64,000 bases of DNA. It comes from Rhodothermales bacterium (GTDB taxonomy: Bacteria; Bacteroidota; Rhodothermia; Rhodothermales; Bin80). Positions within the stretch are counted from its first letter, which is position 1, and every line of letters begins with the position of its first letter. A model generated the notes under the pieces. That model saw nothing but the letters and a program-made list of their open reading frames with translations, was not told the origin of the DNA and did not search any database. The position numbers were made by a program, and so were the translations under genes. Below are positions 18,352-28,514 of this stretch, in pieces. Location: positions 1,366,819-1,430,818 of the forward strand of contig OX638318.1 of assembly GCA_951812585.1 (NCBI GenBank). The letters run 5' to 3'.

Positions 18352-19620
18352 TCAGCCGCCGTAGATGATCCGCCAGATGCGCCCCTTGACAGAATCAGAG
18401 ATGTACAGCGACCCGTCCGGACCCGTAGCAAGTCCCGTAGGACGCGCCTTGGCCGCACCTGCGACCCGCACGGAATCGGATCCGACAAACCCCGCAGCAA
18501 ATGGCTCTGCATCGCCGGTCACGGCACCTGATGCAAAGGGTACGAACGTTACCTGAAAGCCCGCCTGCACCGGCTGCCGGTTCCATGATCCGTGAAACGC
18601 GATGAATGCCCCGCCGTGATAACGCGCTGGAAACTGCACTGCATCGTAGAAGAGTAGGTCATTGGGGGCCCAATGCGCCGGTAGCCCCATGAGAGGAAGC
18701 TTGGCCTCCGCGCACCGACCCACCACGGTCCCATCGCCGCCGTACTCCGGGCTCAAGAGCTTCATGCCCTGATGATGATCGTGGTAGCAGTACGGCCATC
18801 CGAAGTCATCGCCCTCCTCAACCTCGAAGAACTCCTCGGATGGCAGCATGTTGTTTTGCTCCTCCGTGTAGCGGTCCGGCCAAAGGCGATGCAAGTCATC
18901 GCGGCCATGCTGGACCACATAGAGCTTCCCGGTTGCGGCATTCCATGCGTTGGCCACGCCGTTGCGTATGCCGGTAGCGTACCGCACGCCATCGTCTGCA
19001 AACGTCTGACCCAGCTGCTCTGCGGAAAAGCGCCAAATGCCCGCGGTGCCCTCCAGCAGTGGGCAGGGGTCCTGTCCAGGGCTCCCGGGCGTCCGACTCT
19101 GCTCCATGCATGTGTTGGAGGGCGCGCCTATGTTGACATACATGGAGCCCGCATCATCAAACTCAAAGGGCTTCACAGCGTGGCTTGGCTGCGCGGCAAA
19201 GCCCGTCACGACGGGCTCCGCCTCGCCAACCGGCAAGAGACCATCGCCCAGGAGATACCGGACGATGAACGTGTCCGCGGCGAAGTACAGGTAGTCTCCA
19301 CGGAGGTGGATGCCGGTTCCTCCCGTATCGCCGAAGTAGGCGACCGTATCGGCGCGTCCATCGCCATCATAGTCGCGCAAAGCGGCAATTGCGCCCTGAT
19401 CCGTGGCCCGGCGAAGCGCCACATAGATATCACCATTGTCGCGAACGGTCAGGTGGCGCGCGCGGCCCACCGAGTCGGCCACGACGAGGGCACAGAACCC
19501 CTCTTGCAGCGTCAGGCCGTCGTTATCGTCCTGGCACAGGACCCGAGCTCCGTAATCCAGATCCGATTGGCAGGCACTCAGAGCTATCAAGAGCGCCGAC
19601 AATAGTAATGTAGTCCTCAT
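18352..19620 (-). CDS. PQQ-type glucose/sorbosone dehydrogenase family lipoprotein
   Basis: The 422-residue protein has a lipobox signal (MRTTLLLSALLIALSAC, Cys17) and a six-bladed propeller of the glucose/sorbosone dehydrogenase family: HLTVRDNGDIYVALR, YDGDGRADTVAYFGDTGG, YATGIRNGVANAWN and VVQHGRDDLHRLWPDRY. The active-site segment EEGDDFGWPYCYHD and the closing RPTGLATGPDGSLYISDS are also typical. Enzymes of this family oxidise aldoses or similar alcohols in the periplasm using PQQ, although some homologues lack activity. The downstream FAD/Fe-S oxidoreductase gene begins 2 bases after its stop, suggesting sequential oxidation of a sugar acid or hydroxyacid; that link is inference. Confidence 0.88.
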   Translation of the reverse strand: MRTTLLLSALLIALSACQSDLDYGARVLCQDDNDGLTLQEGFCALVVADSVGRARHLTVRDNGDIYVALRRATDQGAIAALRDYDGDGRADTVAYFGDTGGTGIHLRGDYLYFAADTFIVRYLLGDGLLPVGEAEPVVTGFAAQPSHAVKPFEFDDAGSMYVNIGAPSNTCMEQSRTPGSPGQDPCPLLEGTAGIWRFSAEQLGQTFADDGVRYATGIRNGVANAWNAATGKLYVVQHGRDDLHRLWPDRYTEEQNNMLPSEEFFEVEEGDDFGWPYCYHDHHQGMKLLSPEYGGDGTVVGRCAEAKLPLMGLPAHWAPNDLLFYDAVQFPARYHGGAFIAFHGSWNRQPVQAGFQVTFVPFASGAVTGDAEPFAAGFVGSDSVRVAGAAKARPTGLATGPDGSLYISDSVKGRIWRIIYGG

Positions 19621-19629
19621 GATGTGAGT

Positions 19630-20646
19630 CTATGATTGGTCGAACAGGTCGCGCGTCGCTTTGGTGCCGAAGTGGGCATACGCCCGCGCGGTGGCCTTGC
19701 GCCCGCGCGGGGTGCGCTGCATGTAGCCCTCCTGGATCAGGTACGGTTCGTAAACCTCTTCGATAGTTCCCGGCTCCTCGCCCACCGACACGGCCAGGTT
19801 GGTCAGGCCCACCGGCCCGCCATCAAACTTCTGTATCAGGGCCTTCAGTATGCGGGCATCCATGTCGTCCAGGCCTTCGCTGTCCACTTCCAGGGCGCGC
19901 AGCGCCTTGTTCGCAATGGCCAGGGTGATCCGTCCATCGCCGTGCACATCCGCGAAGTCGCGCGCGCGGCGCAACAGCCGATTGGCTACGCGCGGCGTGC
20001 CGCGGCTTCTGCATGCGATCTCCCTGGCCCCTTCAGGATCGATGGAGACCTCCAGGATGCCGGCGGAACGATGCAGAATCTTTTCTAGAAGCGGTGCTGT
20101 GTAGTAGTCGTATCGGAAGTCTATACCGAAGCGAGCCCTGAGCGGTGGTGTCAGGAGCCCCTTGCGCGTCGTCGCCCCCACCAGCGTGAAGGGCGGCAGC
20201 ATGATCTTGACGCTGCGCGCGTTAGGCCCCGAATCGATGACGATGTCGATGAAATAGTCCTCCATGGCCGAGTAGAGGTATTCTTCTACAACCGGCCCGA
20301 GGCGGTGTATTTCATCGATGAACAGCACATCACCCTTGTTGAGCTTTGTCAGGATGCCGGCCACAGCGTGGGGTTTGTCCAGCACGGGTCCGCTTGTTGT
20401 GGTGATCTGCGCCCCCATCTCAATAGCGATGATATGGCCGAGCGTCGTCTTGCCCAGGCCGGGCGGCCCCGAAAGGAGCACATGGTCCAGCGACTCCCCG
20501 CGGCCCAGGGCGGCCGTCATGAAGACACGAAGGTTGTCCTTGATCCGCTCCTGCCCGACAAATTCGTCCAAGCTGAGAGGACGGAGCTTCTTCTCCAGGT
20601 CCTCTTCGCGCAGGTATGGAGACGTTACCTGTGATCTCGGGCGCAT
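19630..20646 (-). CDS. ruvB: Holliday junction branch migration helicase subunit RuvB
   Basis: The product from the ATG at 20646 is 338 residues, the usual RuvB length. It begins [22 protein letters not shown], has a Walker A motif GPPGLGKTT at 60-68, Walker B with [10 protein letters not shown] at 107-115, the sensor/arginine-finger region PPLRARFGI, and a C-terminal winged helix ([28 protein letters not shown]). RuvB is the hexameric AAA+ motor that drives branch migration with RuvA, whose gene is at 52633-53214 in this window. The frame is open far upstream over the rpoN gene on the other strand, but that part is an artefact. It is divergent from rpoN, starts 117 bases apart. Confidence 0.98.
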   Translation of the reverse strand: MRPRSQVTSPYLREEDLEKKLRPLSLDEFVGQERIKDNLRVFMTAALGRGESLDHVLLSGPPGLGKTTLGHIIAIEMGAQITTTSGPVLDKPHAVAGILTKLNKGDVLFIDEIHRLGPVVEEYLYSAMEDYFIDIVIDSGPNARSVKIMLPPFTLVGATTRKGLLTPPLRARFGIDFRYDYYTAPLLEKILHRSAGILEVSIDPEGAREIACRSRGTPRVANRLLRRARDFADVHGDGRITLAIANKALRALEVDSEGLDDMDARILKALIQKFDGGPVGLTNLAVSVGEEPGTIEEVYEPYLIQEGYMQRTPRGRKATARAYAHFGTKATRDLFDQS

Positions 20647-20763
20647 GCGTGACAGTTTGGGTCGTGCCTGCGGCAATAGTCCAAGGTACAAACATAAAGT
20701 TAGTCGCTCCGTTTCAAGACGGGTAGTTTGCGCACGCTGAGTGACGGTCGCGTGTACGGGCAA

Positions 20764-22266
20764 ATGTTGAAGGTTCAGCAGCATCTCAAACTTGATCAGA
20801 AGCTTTCGCCGCAGCAGATACAATTCATCAAGCTGCTGCAGCTGAATAATCTGGCACTGGAGCAACGCATCAGCGCAGAGCTTCAGGCCAACCCTGTGCT
20901 GGAGGAGATCACGGAGCTTGCGGAAGCACCGCAGGAAGAGGCTAGCGACGATGAAGGGGCTAGCAACGATGAGGTGGACTGGGACGAACTGTTTCCTTCG
21001 GCCGATGACGACTTCTACGGTCACAAGGCGCAGGTAGCCCATGCAGAGCGTCCGGCGCGCCCGCTGCCTGCGAAGGAATCTTTGACGGAGCACCTGCGTG
21101 CGCAATGCGCGCTGATGGATCTGAGCCCGGTGCAGTCGCTCATTGCGGAGCAGATCTTGGGCTCCATCGACGAGGACGGGTATATGCGGCGGGATGTGGT
21201 TTCTATCGTGGACAGCCTGCTGTTTACGCACGGTGAGCGCGTTCAATCGGACGCTGTGGAAGCCATCCTCGCCAAAATCCAGCGGCTGGACCCGCCCGGT
21301 ATTGCGGCGCGTGATTTGCGCGAGTGCTTGCGCATTCAGCTTGAAGCCCTCCCTGTGCACATGGCAGGCCGCGATATGGCACTGGCTATGCTGTCCAACT
21401 GTTTTGACGACTTTGCCAACAAGCGTTTCAGCCGCCTTAAGGAAAAGCTGGATGTGGACGAGCGAACACTGAAGGCAGCTTTTGATGTCATCTTGCAGCT
21501 GAATCCCAAGCCGGGCGAGGGCACGTTTGCCGCAAGCGAGAACTACATCACGCCGGACTTTGAGGTACGCGCGGACGGGGACGAGTTTACGATTGCGCTG
21601 CGCTCCGGCCAAGGCGCGCGCATCAGGATCTCACCGGAGTACCTGAAGATGCTGAAGCGATTGAAGTCCAGGAAGCGGCAGGCGCGGCCCGGTGAACTGG
21701 AGACGCGCCAGTTCCTTATGCGCAGGCTAGGTTCCGCCAGGGAGTTTGTGAAGGCCGTAAATCAGCGTCGCCATACCATGATCACTGTCATGCGCGCCAT
21801 CGTAGTTCATCAGCGCGACTTCTTTGCGCATGGCCCGGGACACCTGAAGCCGCTTATCCTTCAGAACATTGCCGAAACCATCGACATGGACATCTCCACG
21901 GTAAGCCGCGTGGTCGCGGGCAAATACGTGCAGTGTCGTTTTGGCATCTATGCGCTGAAGTACTTCTTCAGTGAAGGTGTCGCCACGCGTAGTGGCACGC
22001 AGGTGTCCAACCGGGAGGTCAAGGCCATCATCGAGCAGACCATCAGCCAGGAAAACAAGGCGCATCCGCTGTCCGACCGCGAAATCACCGAACAGCTCAC
22101 GGCACGCGAATTCCTGATTGCAAGACGCACTGTCTCCAAATACCGCAAGCAGCTGGGCATCCCCGTGGCGCGCATGCGCCGGGAGATTGTCCTGGACCAG
22201 AACACCTTCGCCAATGGCGTGGCCGACGCAGCCAGCACCACCGATGCGGTCAAAAATGCCGCCTAG
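20764..22266 (+). CDS. rpoN: RNA polymerase sigma-54 factor RpoN
   Basis: From the ATG at 20764 the protein is 500 residues. It begins with the glutamine/leucine-rich activator-responsive region I ([20 protein letters not shown]), then an acidic linker, the core-binding domain ([20 protein letters not shown]) and the central domain ([16 protein letters not shown]). It closes with the DNA-binding part including the HTH ([20 protein letters not shown]) and the RpoN box ARRTVSKYR at residues 453-461. Sigma-54 directs polymerase to -24/-12 promoters and needs AAA+ activators, none of which is seen in this window. A TTG at 20728 is an unlikely alternative start. Confidence 0.97.
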   Translation: MLKVQQHLKLDQKLSPQQIQFIKLLQLNNLALEQRISAELQANPVLEEITELAEAPQEEASDDEGASNDEVDWDELFPSADDDFYGHKAQVAHAERPARPLPAKESLTEHLRAQCALMDLSPVQSLIAEQILGSIDEDGYMRRDVVSIVDSLLFTHGERVQSDAVEAILAKIQRLDPPGIAARDLRECLRIQLEALPVHMAGRDMALAMLSNCFDDFANKRFSRLKEKLDVDERTLKAAFDVILQLNPKPGEGTFAASENYITPDFEVRADGDEFTIALRSGQGARIRISPEYLKMLKRLKSRKRQARPGELETRQFLMRRLGSAREFVKAVNQRRHTMITVMRAIVVHQRDFFAHGPGHLKPLILQNIAETIDMDISTVSRVVAGKYVQCRFGIYALKYFFSEGVATRSGTQVSNREVKAIIEQTISQENKAHPLSDREITEQLTAREFLIARRTVSKYRKQLGIPVARMRREIVLDQNTFANGVADAASTTDAVKNAA

Positions 22267-22707
22267 CGCCAGGTACCGGGACTGATCGCCTGATCCGCAC
22301 CCGCCCGAATCCGCCGACGCTGCGCCTTCCGTAACATGCGCCGCACTGATCACAGGGATCGCACACGCCGCGCATTCTTCACTGCCGCTTCACGGACTGT
22401 GAACCGCTTCCACGATGCGTTAGAGGCATAGACGATGTGTTAGAGGCATAGCAGGGATTTGCCGTGGCATGCCGGAAAGCGCAACCTTTGGGGGTGATCT
22501 TACGTCCACAATAGGCAGCCGCCTTGGAATACCTCCGGAAATACCTCCTGCCGCTTGTTTTTGCGTAGGCCGCTGTGATCGGGTGTACTACATATGGATG
22601 CATAGATACCTGTCGCCGGCCGAAACGCCAAGCCTCACGGGTTCCGGGCGTTGGCGCGGTTTTTGTTTGAAATAGCGGTGTGCCTCACCCGTAAAGCTGA
22701 TCAAAAG
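22267..22707. other. Intergenic region downstream of rpoN
   Basis: These 441 bases separate rpoN from a small same-strand gene. No RNA gene or conserved coding frame is seen. The one structured element is a 20-bp tandem duplication at 22412-22451. The segment near 22551-22605 is relatively AT-rich and could hold the promoter of the small gene, but no motif is convincing. Confidence 0.45.
22412..22451. repeat. Two-copy 20-bp tandem duplication
   Basis: The unit ACGATGCGTTAGAGGCATAG at 22412-22431 is followed directly by a copy differing by one base (T for C at unit position 7) at 22432-22451. It may reflect replication slippage or a paired protein-binding site; it does not fold on itself. Confidence 0.8.
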
Positions 22708-22965
22708 ATGAACGAAAACACCTTAAGCAGGCGCGCGGCCCACTTGCCGACGCTATTTGCCCGATACATCAAGGGGGAAATAGACGAGCCGCTGTGGAAG
22801 CGGTTTGTATCCCTTCTGGACGCCACGGAATCGCATCCACAGGAGCGGATGGCACTCATCGCGTTCATGAACGACTTCCTGCTGGACCGGAGCCAGCAAG
22901 CGCTCCAGCTTTCCCGGCAGTTTGCCGACATGTTTGTGCATCAGCCCGCACTCTGCACCAGCTGA
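22708..22965 (+). CDS. Small hypothetical protein, soluble and helical
   Basis: The 85-residue product starts MNENTLSRRAAHLPTLFARY and looks all-helical, with an amphipathic stretch LWKRFVSLLDATESHPQERM and a C-terminal helix rich in Gln and Leu. There is no signal peptide or membrane segment. The start at 22708 is preferred over 22651 because the upstream extension looks non-coding. It lies alone downstream of rpoN on the same strand. I do not recognise the family; its amino-acid composition is plausible for a real gene, but support rests on that alone. Confidence 0.5.
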   Translation: MNENTLSRRAAHLPTLFARYIKGEIDEPLWKRFVSLLDATESHPQERMALIAFMNDFLLDRSQQALQLSRQFADMFVHQPALCTS

Positions 22966-23055
22966 GCGAATTGACTGACGGTCTGCGCATTGCGCTGGGC
23001 ACCCGCCTGCGAAACCCGGTCGGCGTCAGTCGCTGATGGTTCTCCGCAAGCGAAG

Positions 23056-23946
23056 CTAATCGCTGCTCGGCACACTGCGGGGCCAGATGGCCTCTGCATA
23101 AGCAACGAGGCATCCGTACCAGCCAACGATAACGGCTGCGGTCAGCACCTGCATGCCTTGCTGCGCGGCAAAGCGTACGATGGCGGGTAGTGCACCCGGA
23201 GTCACCAGCTCCGCCAGAAGCGAGAGCGCCGCAAAGAGACTGCCCGCCCCAAGGCACACCAGGAACGGGATCCCGATGCTCCGGTGCCGCACAGCTGCAG
23301 AGATGCCCGCCGCGGCGGCATCCAGGGTGGATCGCCCGCCAACCACCAGTGCGGCGCGGGCGGCGTCTCGCATCACGGTCACCACGGCAAGGCCAAAGGC
23401 CGCGGCGGCGGGCCCAAAGAAGAACCATACCCAGGTACGCCCGATCTCGCCCTCCCACTGCGCACCGATCAGCGCAAAGAGCAGGACAACGACTACCACT
23501 ACAAGCAGGCTCAGGCAAAAGAAGAGCATGCCAAGCAGCAAGCTGCGAGGCCCGTAGCGGGCGGCACCTTGCCAAAAGGAATGGCCTTGTAGCGCGTGCA
23601 GGATGCCCACGCTGGCCGCTGCCTTCCAGAGCAGGCTAACAGGTATGATCCACGCGAGGTGGATGAGCTGCGAGCGGACGGCTCCGCCGCGGAGCTCCAG
23701 AAGGTCCGCCCACAAGGCCAGATCAAACGACTCGGCAAGCGTTGGCGCGTAGCTGGAAGCAGCGACAGCCTCCTGCAGCGGCTTAACCAACAGCCCTGCA
23801 AACGCCAGCGAAAGAAGCGCCCCGACACTGTACAAGAGCGCCACAAGCCCCAAGCGGCCCCGCGCCGCCTGCAGGCCGCGCACCAGAAGGGTCCGGCCCG
23901 GGGTCAAAACAGCGACGCCAGCATGTGCAGCGCGTACTGAATCCAC
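23056..23946 (-). CDS. Polytopic membrane protein of unknown function
   Basis: The 296-residue protein has about six predicted helices: 33-53 (LGLVALLYSVGALLSLAFAGLL), 95-112, 138-162 (GMLFFCLSLLVVVVVVLLFAL), 175-192, 220-240 and 265-285. No family motif is recognised. Its ATG at 23946 lies within the last 43 bases of the upstream M1 peptidase gene in another frame, which suggests translational coupling; a TTG at 23904-23906 overlapping the peptidase stop is an alternative start. The coupling hints that the two products act in the same membrane process, which is inference. Confidence 0.7.
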   Translation of the reverse strand: MDSVRAAHAGVAVLTPGRTLLVRGLQAARGRLGLVALLYSVGALLSLAFAGLLVKPLQEAVAASSYAPTLAESFDLALWADLLELRGGAVRSQLIHLAWIIPVSLLWKAAASVGILHALQGHSFWQGAARYGPRSLLLGMLFFCLSLLVVVVVVLLFALIGAQWEGEIGRTWVWFFFGPAAAAFGLAVVTVMRDAARAALVVGGRSTLDAAAAGISAAVRHRSIGIPFLVCLGAGSLFAALSLLAELVTPGALPAIVRFAAQQGMQVLTAAVIVGWYGCLVAYAEAIWPRSVPSSD

Positions 23947-25892
23947 AGAGTGAACTTGAACGTGTGCCGAAGCCCGAAGGCGCGTGAGTGTGTGACCGCC
24001 CGTCCGTTATTGAGTCGGTTGATGTCCAGCGCCACCAGAAAATCCGGGTCGATCCTGGCATGCACCGCAGGAATCTCATGCGTAAAGGTGAACGTCGCCG
24101 CAGGGAGCTGCCCGTCCCAGACTGTGTCCTGCGCCGTGCCGTCCGCAAAAGCCACGCGTAACACCTGCGGAAACACCCCGTCCCGCAGCCGCTCCACGCG
24201 AACGCGTGTGGTATGCCACCCATCCTCGGTCTGGGAGGTCTCCAGGTCCGTCACCGCGTAATCCAGCACCTGGGTGCCGTACACGTACGGCGCAAAGAAC
24301 CAGTCCAGGTCCTGCACCGACACCTCCTCGGCTACCGCCTGAAAGTCTCGCGTGGTCGGGTGGCGAAAACGCCACCGCTCAAAGTATGTGTGCAGAATCT
24401 TTTGCATGAGCGGCCAGCCCAGGTAGCCCTCCAGGGTACTAAGGACCGTCGCGCTCTTGGAATACGACACCTTGCCGTATTCGGCGGCGGATGCATACTC
24501 CCAGCTGTTGGTCACCAGCGCGCCCCGCTCTGGAGCATCCTTGGCGTACAGCAGCCGATGCGCTGCGCGGCTTCCTATCGGCATACCTGGAAGATCCACC
24601 AGGCTTCCCGGGCCGTAGTGGCCGTCCATCACCTTGCTCTCCACATACGAGTTGATGCCTTCATCCAGCCACGCTTCTTCAAACTCGTTGGAAGCCAAAA
24701 GCCCATAGAAATACTGATGGCCAAATTCGTGGATGAGCACCAGTTCGGAAAGCCTGAACCAGCGCGGGGCTCCGTACCGCGTACCGCACAGTATCAGCGT
24801 CGGGTATTCCATGCCGTTGCTCGCTCCGAGGCCATCCACCAGCGTAAGCGTGGTGTAGGGATAGGTGCCAACCATGCGGTCGTACCCTTCCATCGCAATG
24901 CGCGCGGCGTCAAAATGGCGACGGGCCTGACCACGGTGCTCCGGCTGCAGCAAGAGGCGCAGGTTTACATGGCGCCAATGGTCCGTGTATTCCAGAAAGG
25001 CCGGACTGGCCGTCCAGGCAAAGTCATGCACATCCTCGGCCTTGTAACGCTCTCGGCGGCGGCCATCTGACTCGCTGGTTTCCACGCGCACGCCGGTGGC
25101 CCCCACGACATAGCCCGCGGGCACATCAATCGTGACATCATAGGTGCCGAAGTCTGCGTAGAACTCACTGTTGGCATGAAACTGGTGAGCATTCCACCGG
25201 CCCGCGGGTGCGTCCGGCGGCACATAACGCTGGCCGGGGATCTCATACACCCCGAACTTGGGAAACCACTGCGCCGCCATGACGAACAGCTGTCCATCGG
25301 GGCGCACCTCATATCCTGTGCGCGCAAGGATCCGGGGCAGCTTGGCTTCGAATGCCACCGTTAGCGTCACCGCCTCGCCGGGCAGGACTGGAGATGGCAT
25401 GGGAACTGCCGCGACGGTTTGGTCGGCCGCGTTGTCATCGTCCGGCTGGATGAAGAGAAGCTGCTCCAGCAGGTCGGCGCCGGCCTGCGTTTCAAGGCGC
25501 GTGATGTCAATCCAGCCCCAGCCTTCTGCGAATCCTGGCAGCGTGCCGCCGCGCTCGCGCATGAAGGTGGTCTGATCACTCTTGAAGGCGTTGAGATACA
25601 GGTGCAGCTGCAGCGAATCTACAGGCACCGCGCCCGGATTGCGCCACGCCATGCGGCCTTCGCCGCGCAGGGTGCGCGTGGCGCTGTCCAGCGACACGTC
25701 AAGCTCATAGGACACGATGCGGCTGCTCTGGGGCGCATCAAAGATCGTTGGCCGCTGCGCGCTGCTGCCCGCGACGACCATAACCGCCAGCGCGAGTGCC
25801 AAGAGGCGGCGCCAGGCGCATAAAGGGTGCACGAAACCGCGTATAAAGCGGGAGCGCGGCGGGTTGCGGAAGCACAGCGGGAAGCAGGACAT
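23904..25892 (-). CDS. M1-family zinc metallopeptidase, exported
   Basis: The ATG at 25892 yields 662 residues with an N-terminal hydrophobic export signal ([17 protein letters not shown], preceded by a basic stretch). The zinc site is complete: HEFGH at 388-392 and the third ligand Glu411 in FEEAWLDEG, the HExxH-18-E spacing of M1 (gluzincin) peptidases. Upstream, [12 protein letters not shown] replaces the canonical GAMEN motif, as in many bacterial membrane-associated M1 homologues. The N-terminal 200 residues form the usual beta-saddle. It likely trims peptides in the periplasm. It is the first gene of a two-gene unit with the membrane protein. A GTG start further downstream is possible because the N-region is long. 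Confidence 0.9.
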   Translation of the reverse strand: MSCFPLCFRNPPRSRFIRGFVHPLCAWRRLLALALAVMVVAGSSAQRPTIFDAPQSSRIVSYELDVSLDSATRTLRGEGRMAWRNPGAVPVDSLQLHLYLNAFKSDQTTFMRERGGTLPGFAEGWGWIDITRLETQAGADLLEQLLFIQPDDDNAADQTVAAVPMPSPVLPGEAVTLTVAFEAKLPRILARTGYEVRPDGQLFVMAAQWFPKFGVYEIPGQRYVPPDAPAGRWNAHQFHANSEFYADFGTYDVTIDVPAGYVVGATGVRVETSESDGRRRERYKAEDVHDFAWTASPAFLEYTDHWRHVNLRLLLQPEHRGQARRHFDAARIAMEGYDRMVGTYPYTTLTLVDGLGASNGMEYPTLILCGTRYGAPRWFRLSELVLIHEFGHQYFYGLLASNEFEEAWLDEGINSYVESKVMDGHYGPGSLVDLPGMPIGSRAAHRLLYAKDAPERGALVTNSWEYASAAEYGKVSYSKSATVLSTLEGYLGWPLMQKILHTYFERWRFRHPTTRDFQAVAEEVSVQDLDWFFAPYVYGTQVLDYAVTDLETSQTEDGWHTTRVRVERLRDGVFPQVLRVAFADGTAQDTVWDGQLPAATFTFTHEIPAVHARIDPDFLVALDINRLNNGRAVTHSRAFGLRHTFKFTLWIQYALHMLASLF

Positions 25893-26004
25893 CAGGCGGC
25901 GTGCAATGCACGGACACAACGTGGAAAAACCTGCGCTCCTGAACGCGTGCAAACCCCTGGCATTGGTGTATTTTGTTCGGATCGTATGGCGCATTAGGAA
26001 TTCG

Positions 26005-26268
26005 ATGAAACGATTCGAAGAGCTCTTCGCTGAGCTACAGCATAAGGTACGGACGCAGGAACCGACCTCCGGCACTGCCCAGTCAGTCGCTGCCGGGACG
26101 CACGCCATCGGAAAAAAGATACTGGAAGAAGCGGGCGAGGTGTGGATGGCGGCCGAGCACGAGAGCCGCGCGCGATGCGCGGAGGAGATTTCACAGCTTC
26201 TTTACCATGTCCAGGTGATGATGGTCGCACTTGGATTGGAGCTCGATGATGTGTATAAGCACCTCTGA
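26005..26268 (+). CDS. hisE: Phosphoribosyl-ATP diphosphatase HisE
   Basis: The 87-residue protein matches stand-alone HisE, an all-alpha MazG-fold pyrophosphohydrolase that converts phosphoribosyl-ATP to phosphoribosyl-AMP, the second step of histidine synthesis. The metal-binding motif is visible as [13 protein letters not shown] (about residues 38-50), followed by [20 protein letters not shown] with the second acidic pair. The ATG at 26005 gives the normal length. It is six bases upstream of hisG on the same strand, so they form an operon. The remaining histidine genes are not in this window. Confidence 0.93.
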   Translation: MKRFEELFAELQHKVRTQEPTSGTAQSVAAGTHAIGKKILEEAGEVWMAAEHESRARCAEEISQLLYHVQVMMVALGLELDDVYKHL

Positions 26269-26274
26269 ATACGC

Positions 26275-27123
26275 ATGTTGTACATCGCACTGCCAAATAA
26301 GGGCGCCCTGTCTGAGGGTGCGGCCGCGCTGATCGAATCCGCAGGGTACCGCTGCAGACGAACGGGACGCGAACTGTCCGTACGCGACAACGCAGGCGGC
26401 GTAACGTTTGTCTTCCTGCGCCCGCGCGACATCCCGACCTACGTCGGCAACGGCGTCCTGGACCTTGGGATCACCGGACGCGATCTGCTTCTGGAGAGTT
26501 GTGTGCCGCTATTGGAAGTGATGCCCCTGGGCTTCGGCTCTGCGCGCCTGTGTTACGCCGGTCCGCGCGACGCTGACATCACGCTGGACAACCTGGACGG
26601 CCTGCGCATCGCCACGACGTTCACCCACCTGGTTGCAGAAGATTTGCGCAGGCGCGGACAAACCGCCCATCTTGTGCACCTCGATGGCGCCGTGGAGGTA
26701 TCGATACAACTGGGGGTGGCAGATATCATCGCCGACCTGGTCCAGACCGGAACCACCCTCTACCAGGCAGGACTCAAACCCATTGGCGAGCCGATCCTGG
26801 AATCGGAGGCAATCATAGTCGCGCGACCGCCCGCATACAGGAAGGATGCCGGTTTGCGGCAGTTTATGTCGCGAGTGCGTGGCATCCTGCGCGCGCGCGA
26901 ATACGTTATGGTTGAGTACGACTGCCCGGACGCACTGGTCGAAGCGGCTTGTGCCATCACGCCCGGCATTGAAGGACCGACCATCGCCCCGCTCAGCCGC
27001 GCCGGTTGGGTTGCCATCAAGGCCATGGCCCTGCGCAGCAACGCCAACCGCATCATGGACGAACTGGAAACACTGGGTGCCAAAGGCATCCTGATCATGA
27101 ATATCCAAACATGCCGGATCTAG
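26275..27123 (+). CDS. hisG: ATP phosphoribosyltransferase HisG, long form
   Basis: The 282-residue length marks the long HisG form, with two catalytic domains (residues 1-205) and a C-terminal ACT-like regulatory domain (about 210-282) that binds histidine. Motifs include LYIALPNKGALSEGA at the N-terminus, DIPTYVGNGVLDLGITG, and the PRPP-binding loop region VADIIADLVQTGTTLYQAGL. The enzyme condenses ATP and PRPP in the committed step of histidine synthesis and is feedback inhibited by histidine. It follows hisE by six bases. The long form does not need HisZ. Confidence 0.96.
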   Translation: MLYIALPNKGALSEGAAALIESAGYRCRRTGRELSVRDNAGGVTFVFLRPRDIPTYVGNGVLDLGITGRDLLLESCVPLLEVMPLGFGSARLCYAGPRDADITLDNLDGLRIATTFTHLVAEDLRRRGQTAHLVHLDGAVEVSIQLGVADIIADLVQTGTTLYQAGLKPIGEPILESEAIIVARPPAYRKDAGLRQFMSRVRGILRAREYVMVEYDCPDALVEAACAITPGIEGPTIAPLSRAGWVAIKAMALRSNANRIMDELETLGAKGILIMNIQTCRI

Positions 27124-27127
27124 GCCC

Positions 27128-28036
27128 ATGCGCACCCTACTCCTCTTTGCCGCGCTGACCGCTTCGCACATGAGCCTCGCACAGTCTGCGCTGACAGATA
27201 CGCTGGAGTCTATCATCCGACGAGAGCCTGGCGCCACGGTCGCAGTAGCGCTGCGGGATGCCGCAACCTGTACCGAAGTGAACCTGCGCGCCGACAGCGT
27301 CTTCCACGCTGCAAGCACCATGAAGATACCGGTGATGATCGAAGCATACCGGCGCGTAACGGAGAAAACGCTTTCGCTGGAAGCGACGCTCACCGTCGAA
27401 AACTCGTTTCGCTCCATCGTGGACAGATCGTTGTACAGCATCGAAGACGATTCGGACGATGCCATCTACGAGCGGCTGGGCCAGAAGATGACCTTCGGCG
27501 AACTCCTGCACCAGATGATGACGGTATCATCCAATCTGGCGACGAACCTGCTCATCGACCACCTCGGGGCCGATGCCATCCAGCGAACCGTAGACCACTT
27601 AGGTGCCGAAGGCATGCGCGTTTTGCGCGGGGTGGAGGACCTCAAGGCCTACGAGCGCGGCCTCAATAACCGCACCACCGCACGGGCGCTGGCAGACCTT
27701 TTAGAGCACCTGCGTGCAGGCACCGCGGTCTCCAGCGCCGCCGACAGCGCCATGGTGGCCACCATGATGCGGAGCCAGTTTGACGAAATGATACCAGCCG
27801 GGCTGCCGCCCGCGGTCAAGGTGGCCAACAAGACCGGTTGGATCACGCGCATCCACCACGATGCCAGCATCGTGTATCCGCCAGAGACCCCGGCCTACGT
27901 GCTGGTCATACTCACATCCGGCATAGAGGACCACGCCCGATCAGCCGCGCTGGGCGCCCGCCTAGCGCAGGCTGTGCATCGCACCGTGATGGCCGCCGCA
28001 CGGACCACGCCCGCGGAGCGTGCCGTCTGTCCCTAG
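27128..28036 (+). CDS. Exported class A beta-lactamase-like serine hydrolase
   Basis: The 302-residue protein has a signal peptide (MRTLLLFAALTASHMSLA) and the penicillin-binding serine hydrolase motifs in order: Ser63-x-x-Lys66 (STMK), Ser134-Ser-Asn136 in the SDN position, and Lys235-Thr-Gly237 (NKTGW). The omega-loop glutamate of true class A enzymes is not obvious, so it may be a peptidoglycan-acting hydrolase instead of an antibiotic-degrading enzyme. It lies 4 bases after hisG on the same strand and may be cotranscribed. The C-terminus (AARTTPAERAVCP) ends exactly where a DUF4338 remnant begins, so its last residues may be altered by that insertion. Confidence 0.85.
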   Translation: MRTLLLFAALTASHMSLAQSALTDTLESIIRREPGATVAVALRDAATCTEVNLRADSVFHAASTMKIPVMIEAYRRVTEKTLSLEATLTVENSFRSIVDRSLYSIEDDSDDAIYERLGQKMTFGELLHQMMTVSSNLATNLLIDHLGADAIQRTVDHLGAEGMRVLRGVEDLKAYERGLNNRTTARALADLLEHLRAGTAVSSAADSAMVATMMRSQFDEMIPAGLPPAVKVANKTGWITRIHHDASIVYPPETPAYVLVILTSGIEDHARSAALGARLAQAVHRTVMAAARTTPAERAVCP

Positions 28037-28254
28037 ACTGGATCCGCCGCTACAACTTCTCCCCCGTCCTCGTCGAGACCTTCGTCGAAGTACCTCGCTT
28101 CACAGGCGGCGTCTACAGGGCCTCCAGCTGGATCCGCGTCGGAACGACCAAGGGACGCGGGCGCTACGACACCGCCAAGAACTACGGCAAGCCCAGCAAG
28201 GATGTCTGGGTCTGCCCGCTCGCCAAGCACTGGAGGCGTACCCTCAACCGCTGA
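28033..28254 (+). pseudogene. 3' fragment of a DUF4338 / DruA-like gene
   Basis: In this frame about 70 codons translate as a recognisable C-terminal piece of the DUF4338 family: DWIRRYNFSPVLVETFVEV, RFTGGVYRASSWIRVG, then TTKGRGRYDTAKNYGK and VCPLAKHWRRTLN before the stop. DUF4338 is named DruA in Druantia phage-defence loci but also occurs in stand-alone, transposon-associated genes. No start or N-terminal half is present, and the frame begins at the stop codon of the serine hydrolase gene, so this is a remnant. It marks the left edge of the acquired island. Confidence 0.75.
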
Positions 28255-28514
28255 GACTCGCCCCCACGCGATCCACACGCAGGACACTCGTTACGGCTTG
28301 CTACGGCTTGGCTAAAAGGAGACAAAAAGAGGTGCCGAACAATAAGCTGGATCCCGCTGCACCGAATTTGAGGCTTCGGACCAATTCCAAATCTTCGCCA
28401 GTGCACGATAACGACCGGTTCAGACGCGCACTCAACGACCACGTGTTGTCACGCCGAGCCTGCCTGCTAATCGTCGCTTTCCCAGTCTGAACTGCTAGTG
28501 TTTTTGCTGAGTAC

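Noticed and set aside
20647-21612. A 322-residue N-terminal extension of RuvB
   Set aside because: It is antisense to rpoN and RuvB similarity begins exactly at the ATG at 20646.
22418-22451. CGTTAGA-type motifs resembling integron attC boxes
   Set aside because: They are parts of a simple 20-bp tandem duplication, with no complementary RYYYAAC partner arm nearby.
28033-28254. A functional Druantia defence system
   Set aside because: Only a C-terminal DUF4338 fragment exists; no druB-druE genes or helicase are nearby.
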